From positions 643,659 to 654,939 of the forward strand of contig NW_006920886.1 of the NCBI RefSeq assembly GCF_000417875.1: 11,281 nt of DNA, read 5' to 3'. This stretch comes from Pseudozyma flocculosa PF-1 (lineage: Eukaryota; Basidiomycota; Ustilaginomycetes; Ustilaginales; Ustilaginaceae). Both the position numbers and the translations under genes were made by a program. This document shows positions 8,165 to 11,281 of this stretch, one piece after another. The first letter of the stretch is position 1. Each line of letters begins with the position of its first letter. Below the pieces are notes generated by a model. The model saw only the letters and a list, made by a program, of their open reading frames with translations. It did no database searches and was not told where the DNA came from.

Positions 8165-11100
8165 ATGCTGAACCAGGACCTCGACCAACGACACCTCGCA
8201 TCGGCGCCCGCACCCTCGACCTCCGCATCACCAACAGCCACACGCTCCTCGCCGGAGAGCACCGACACCTCGGCGTCCAACACCGCACCAGCCACACCCC
8301 CTTGCTTTGCTGCCAGATCTGCCTCAGCTTCGACCGACGCCATCGCCCTCTGCGGCGACGAGTCAATCGCAGCAAACTCGGACCGCCCCACGCACAGAGG
8401 AATCACATCGCAACCTCGCATCAGGCCTCAGCAGGGTCACTTGCTGTCGTCGTACGACCCCAAGCAGGATCCGTACACTGCCAGCATGGAGGCCAAGCTG
8501 CCCACCTCGCCTCCAACCCGCCCCGTCTCGACCTCCTTATCCAATTGCCTCGATCTCAGGCAAGAGGCAGCAGCCCGCCTCCTCACCAGCTCGACCGTCG
8601 TCCATGAACAGCCGAGCATGGAACAGCCAACCCGCACTGCTCCAGCCTTTAGCCCCACGGATCGCGCTTCTGCTGATGAGGCTTCGTTCGCCGACGACGT
8701 TAACGACGACGACGACGACGGCGACGAGCACGACGACGAGACCGACGGCTTCTTTTCCCTCGACATGGACCTCGACATCGACGCTCCTCCATCGCAGATT
8801 ACACCCGGTCGTGTCCTCGGACAGTCGCCGCTGACTGGGTCCTCGACGCCTGCCAGCCAACAGGCCGCCCCCGCCGCCCCTGCCACGGCCGCATCCGCCC
8901 ACCGTGCCTCGTCCTTTGGCGCCAGCCACAGCGCCTCGCCGCTGCCCAGCTTCCGTCGACGCGACAGCCGGCAGGACGACACCGCACCTTCGCCGTCGTT
9001 CGGACCCATCGTCCCCGAGGTCGACCGACGCGGCAACCTCGAATACAAGCTCAAGATCCTTCCGCCCACCCGCGAGCGCTTCGACCGCCTCGTCACGCAG
9101 CTCAAGTGGCGCCTGCTCGAAGGGGGCGGACTCGCCGTCTACGAGATTGGCGTCCTCGACGACGGCACCCTCATCGGGCTCGACGGCGCGTCGATGCGGG
9201 ACTCGCTCAAGCTGCTCAGCGCAATGGGTCGCGAGGTGGGAGCGCGGTGCGAGGTGCGCCGCGTGCTGGCCCTCGAGCGGCAGGCAAAGCAAGGCAGCGC
9301 CCTCGGCAGCCCACCTTCTTCCCCCGATCCCAGCGAAGATGCCGACAGTGCAAAGGGGAGGGACGGCGGCGCCATCAGTGTCAGGGCGCTCGACGATGCC
9401 GAAGCGCGGCAAGTGCTCACGCCGGTGGCAGGATCAGCGCCCTCTGAGGATGGGCATGAGCATGCGTTGCACGATGCGGCAGGGGCGGACACCGTCGGCA
9501 GCTATGGTTTTGCGCTGAGCGATGGCGAGTACGGCGACGATGACGACGATGATGACAATGACGACGACGAGAGTGCGGGCAACGAGGCCGAGAGCGCCAC
9601 GGCGGACGGCATGCTACCGGGAGGCCCCTCTGACAGGGGCGCTGCGATTACGCCCCCCGGCGCCATCGAGGTCGTCGAGTCGTCGGACGAGGAGGGCTTC
9701 GGCTTCTCGCTTTCGATCGATGGCGACACAGCCAGCGATCTCGGGGCGCAGCCTGGCGCGCCACCCACAGCCGACGAAGCGGGGACCGCACACTCCCCTC
9801 CGTTTCCACCAGATGTCGTCTCTGCAAACGGCTCGCGGTCGAACCGTGACGTCTGCCTCGCCGGGGGAGGTGCCGCAGATTCCAGTGAAGGGCGACTGGG
9901 CCCTTTGGACTTTGCTGCCACGCCGGAAAATGCTCCGGCTACTCTCGAAGCTAACGGGCACGCCGGGGATGCGCCCGCCGCACGGTTAGAGGACAGCAAC
10001 GGCGCGCAAAGCGCGGGCCAGGCCACTGCTGTGCCTGTCGCCATGCCCGCAAACGGAGTGGAACGCCACGTCGACCAGCCGAGCTCAAACGACGAAGCAG
10101 ACCCACCGGCCCTCGATCCCGACTTTGCCGCCATCGACGTCAAGGGCCTCCAGTCGTTTGCCCTGGCCAACGGAGGAGCACGCAACGGACTCAGGGACGG
10201 CTCGAATCCCGGCGCGACTCTGGTCAACCACAGCGCCCCGCTCGGTGGCCGGCGTGGCAGAGACGGCCGGGTGCCGTTCGCCGACCCGGCGCTGATCGTC
10301 GATCCCGTCTCGCCGACCGACTACGAGCTGCTCGTCGGGCGACAGGTCAAGGTCAATGTCGGCAAGCTGCCCAAACGGCGCGGCAAGCGGAGGGGCGCCA
10401 GCGGTTGGCGGATCGACAGCGAAGACGACCGCGACGGGACGGGCGCGTCGCTGGAGCGCCGCATGCGTCGTCTCGCCGAGCTCAAGGCGGCCGAGCGAGC
10501 GGGTGCCGGTCAATTGCCGGCAGCAGGCTCTGGAACCAACGGTGCTCTCCGGCAAGACGCGTCGGGCATCAGCAACAGCAACAGCAGCAGCGGCAACTCG
10601 ATTGCCCAGGAGCTCGTGCAGCAGATGCTGGCGCTGCAGCTGGCCTACCCGGAACTGCGTCCCCGGCAAGACCAAGGCGACGCCGGCATCGCCGAGGATG
10701 GCGGCAGCCACGGGTCGTCAGATGGCCGGGCCGCCGTGTACCGGCAGCCGCCGTTCAAGGCCTTTGACCAAGACGCCGTGTCGCCGTTCCTCGCGCTCGA
10801 CGACGCCGAGATCGAGAGCGCGCGCGACGCCGACGGCATCCGCGAGCTGTTCCAGCGCAAGCGACAGGAGATCCTCAAGGCGCGCCGGGCGTACAAGCAG
10901 AGCCAGCGCCACCAGCAGCAGCAGGTTGCCGCGCAGGCCACCGACGAGTCGGGCGCGAGCGGCATCACGTTTCTCGATCCGTCCACGAGGGCCGATGCCT
11001 CCCGACGCCGTGAGGCAGACACTTCGGCAACAGGGCCGCTCTCCGTCGACGACCTGGAAGCGCTGCGACAGGCAAAGATGCAGGAGGTGGCAGATACCTC

Positions 11101-11281
11101 GCAGCCCAAGACGATGCGCGCACAGGCCCGCGCACGCGCTGCCGCCCTCGCCGCCGCCGCTGCGGCCACCTCTGCGCCTCCCAACCACCCGCCTCTTTCC
11201 TCGATCTCTGCGACTACGACGACGACACCGGCGGCGACAACGACGGGCAACGAGGCGGGCGCCCCGCCCCATCTGCCTCCC
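8165..11281 (+). CDS. GTPBP1/GTPBP2-like protein, N-terminal part (1039 codons, continues past window)
   Basis: The frame is open without a stop from 8027 to the window end. The first ATG is at 8165, just downstream of a TATAAA box, giving 1039 residues so far; the 3' end is missing. Residues 1-285 are Ser/Thr/Pro/Ala-rich with an acidic Asp stretch near 177-196. Residues about 288-370 carry the recognisable domain: NLEYKLKILPP, LVTQLKWRLLEGGG, VYEIGVLDDGTLIGL and SLKLL, the conserved block at the N-terminus of GTPBP1/GTPBP2, translational GTPases related to eEF1A and HBS1. Beyond it lie an Asp-rich tract (about 453-470), a SUMO-interacting-like IEVVESSDEE (501-510), a basic NLS-like cluster KLPKRRGKRR (734-743), a Ser/Asn run, a charged segment rich in Arg/Lys/Gln near 890-920 and an Ala/Thr-rich end. 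No GxxxxGK[S/T] or other GTPase motif is seen, so a G domain, if present, is to the right. Animal relatives act in ribosome rescue and mRNA turnover; the fungal role is not established. Family assignment is good, function is inferred. Confidence 0.85.
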   Translation, partial: MLNQDLDQRHLASAPAPSTSASPTATRSSPESTDTSASNTAPATPPCFAARSASASTDAIALCGDESIAANSDRPTHRGITSQPRIRPQQGHLLSSYDPKQDPYTASMEAKLPTSPPTRPVSTSLSNCLDLRQEAAARLLTSSTVVHEQPSMEQPTRTAPAFSPTDRASADEASFADDVNDDDDDGDEHDDETDGFFSLDMDLDIDAPPSQITPGRVLGQSPLTGSSTPASQQAAPAAPATAASAHRASSFGASHSASPLPSFRRRDSRQDDTAPSPSFGPIVPEVDRRGNLEYKLKILPPTRERFDRLVTQLKWRLLEGGGLAVYEIGVLDDGTLIGLDGASMRDSLKLLSAMGREVGARCEVRRVLALERQAKQGSALGSPPSSPDPSEDADSAKGRDGGAISVRALDDAEARQVLTPVAGSAPSEDGHEHALHDAAGADTVGSYGFALSDGEYGDDDDDDDNDDDESAGNEAESATADGMLPGGPSDRGAAITPPGAIEVVESSDEEGFGFSLSIDGDTASDLGAQPGAPPTADEAGTAHSPPFPPDVVSANGSRSNRDVCLAGGGAADSSEGRLGPLDFAATPENAPATLEANGHAGDAPAARLEDSNGAQSAGQATAVPVAMPANGVERHVDQPSSNDEADPPALDPDFAAIDVKGLQSFALANGGARNGLRDGSNPGATLVNHSAPLGGRRGRDGRVPFADPALIVDPVSPTDYELLVGRQVKVNVGKLPKRRGKRRGASGWRIDSEDDRDGTGASLERRMRRLAELKAAERAGAGQLPAAGSGTNGALRQDASGISNSNSSSGNSIAQELVQQMLALQLAYPELRPRQDQGDAGIAEDGGSHGSSDGRAAVYRQPPFKAFDQDAVSPFLALDDAEIESARDADGIRELFQRKRQEILKARRAYKQSQRHQQQQVAAQATDESGASGITFLDPSTRADASRRREADTSATGPLSVDDLEALRQAKMQEVADTSQPKTMRAQARARAAALAAAAAATSAPPNHPPLSSISATTTTTPAATTTGNEAGAPPHLPP

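Noticed and set aside
8537..10227. Minus-strand frames of 222-291 codons opposite the GTPBP-like gene
   Set aside because: The plus strand is open for more than 3 kb and encodes a recognisable domain; the minus frames are Ser/Ala/Gly-rich shadows.

Overview
The window looks like nuclear DNA from a GC-rich, compact fungal genome, most likely a basidiomycete and plausibly an Ustilaginomycotina-type smut or yeast relative. Reasons: protein genes carry several short introns of 104-142 nt with uniform GTGAGT/GTGAGC donors and CTGAC/CTAAC-like branch sites; the start contexts are Kozak-like; there are trinucleotide and hexanucleotide microsatellites; and the protein families (TMEM33/Pom33, DUF1399 glycine-rich-domain protein, GTPBP1/2-type protein with a very long low-complexity linker) are eukaryotic. 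The species assignment is inference. No bacterial operon, CRISPR array, transposon or RNA gene is seen.

Layout. (1) 1-900 holds no supportable gene; it starts with a C15 tract and is downstream of gene A. (2) 901-3888, minus strand: gene A, a three-exon, 905-residue GRDP-like (DUF1399) protein ending in a cysteine-punctuated glycine-rich tail. (3) 3889-5563: a 1.7 kb divergent intergenic region with a TATATA box for gene A, a (GCC)10 tract and a short perfect inverted repeat. (4) 5564-6891, plus strand: gene B, a five-exon, 282-residue TMEM33/Pom33/Tts1-family ER and nuclear-envelope membrane protein whose first coding exon appears to be only the ATG. (5) 6892-8164: gene B's 3' region, a GTCGNN hexamer array, a perfect (CAC)16 microsatellite and a TATAAA box. 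(6) 8165-11281 and beyond, plus strand: gene C, an uninterrupted 1039-codon frame cut by the window edge. It carries the conserved N-terminal domain of GTPBP1/GTPBP2-type GTPases, followed by about 670 residues of acidic and low-complexity linker; no GTPase motif is reached.

The three genes are independent transcription units with no evident shared pathway. I see no sign of a novel multi-gene system. The points most worth a second look are the extreme separation of the GTPBP domain from any G domain (with a SUMO-interacting-like motif in the linker), the start-codon intron of the TMEM33 gene, the regularly spaced cysteines in the glycine tail of gene A, and a weak possible minus-strand coding stretch between genes B and C.
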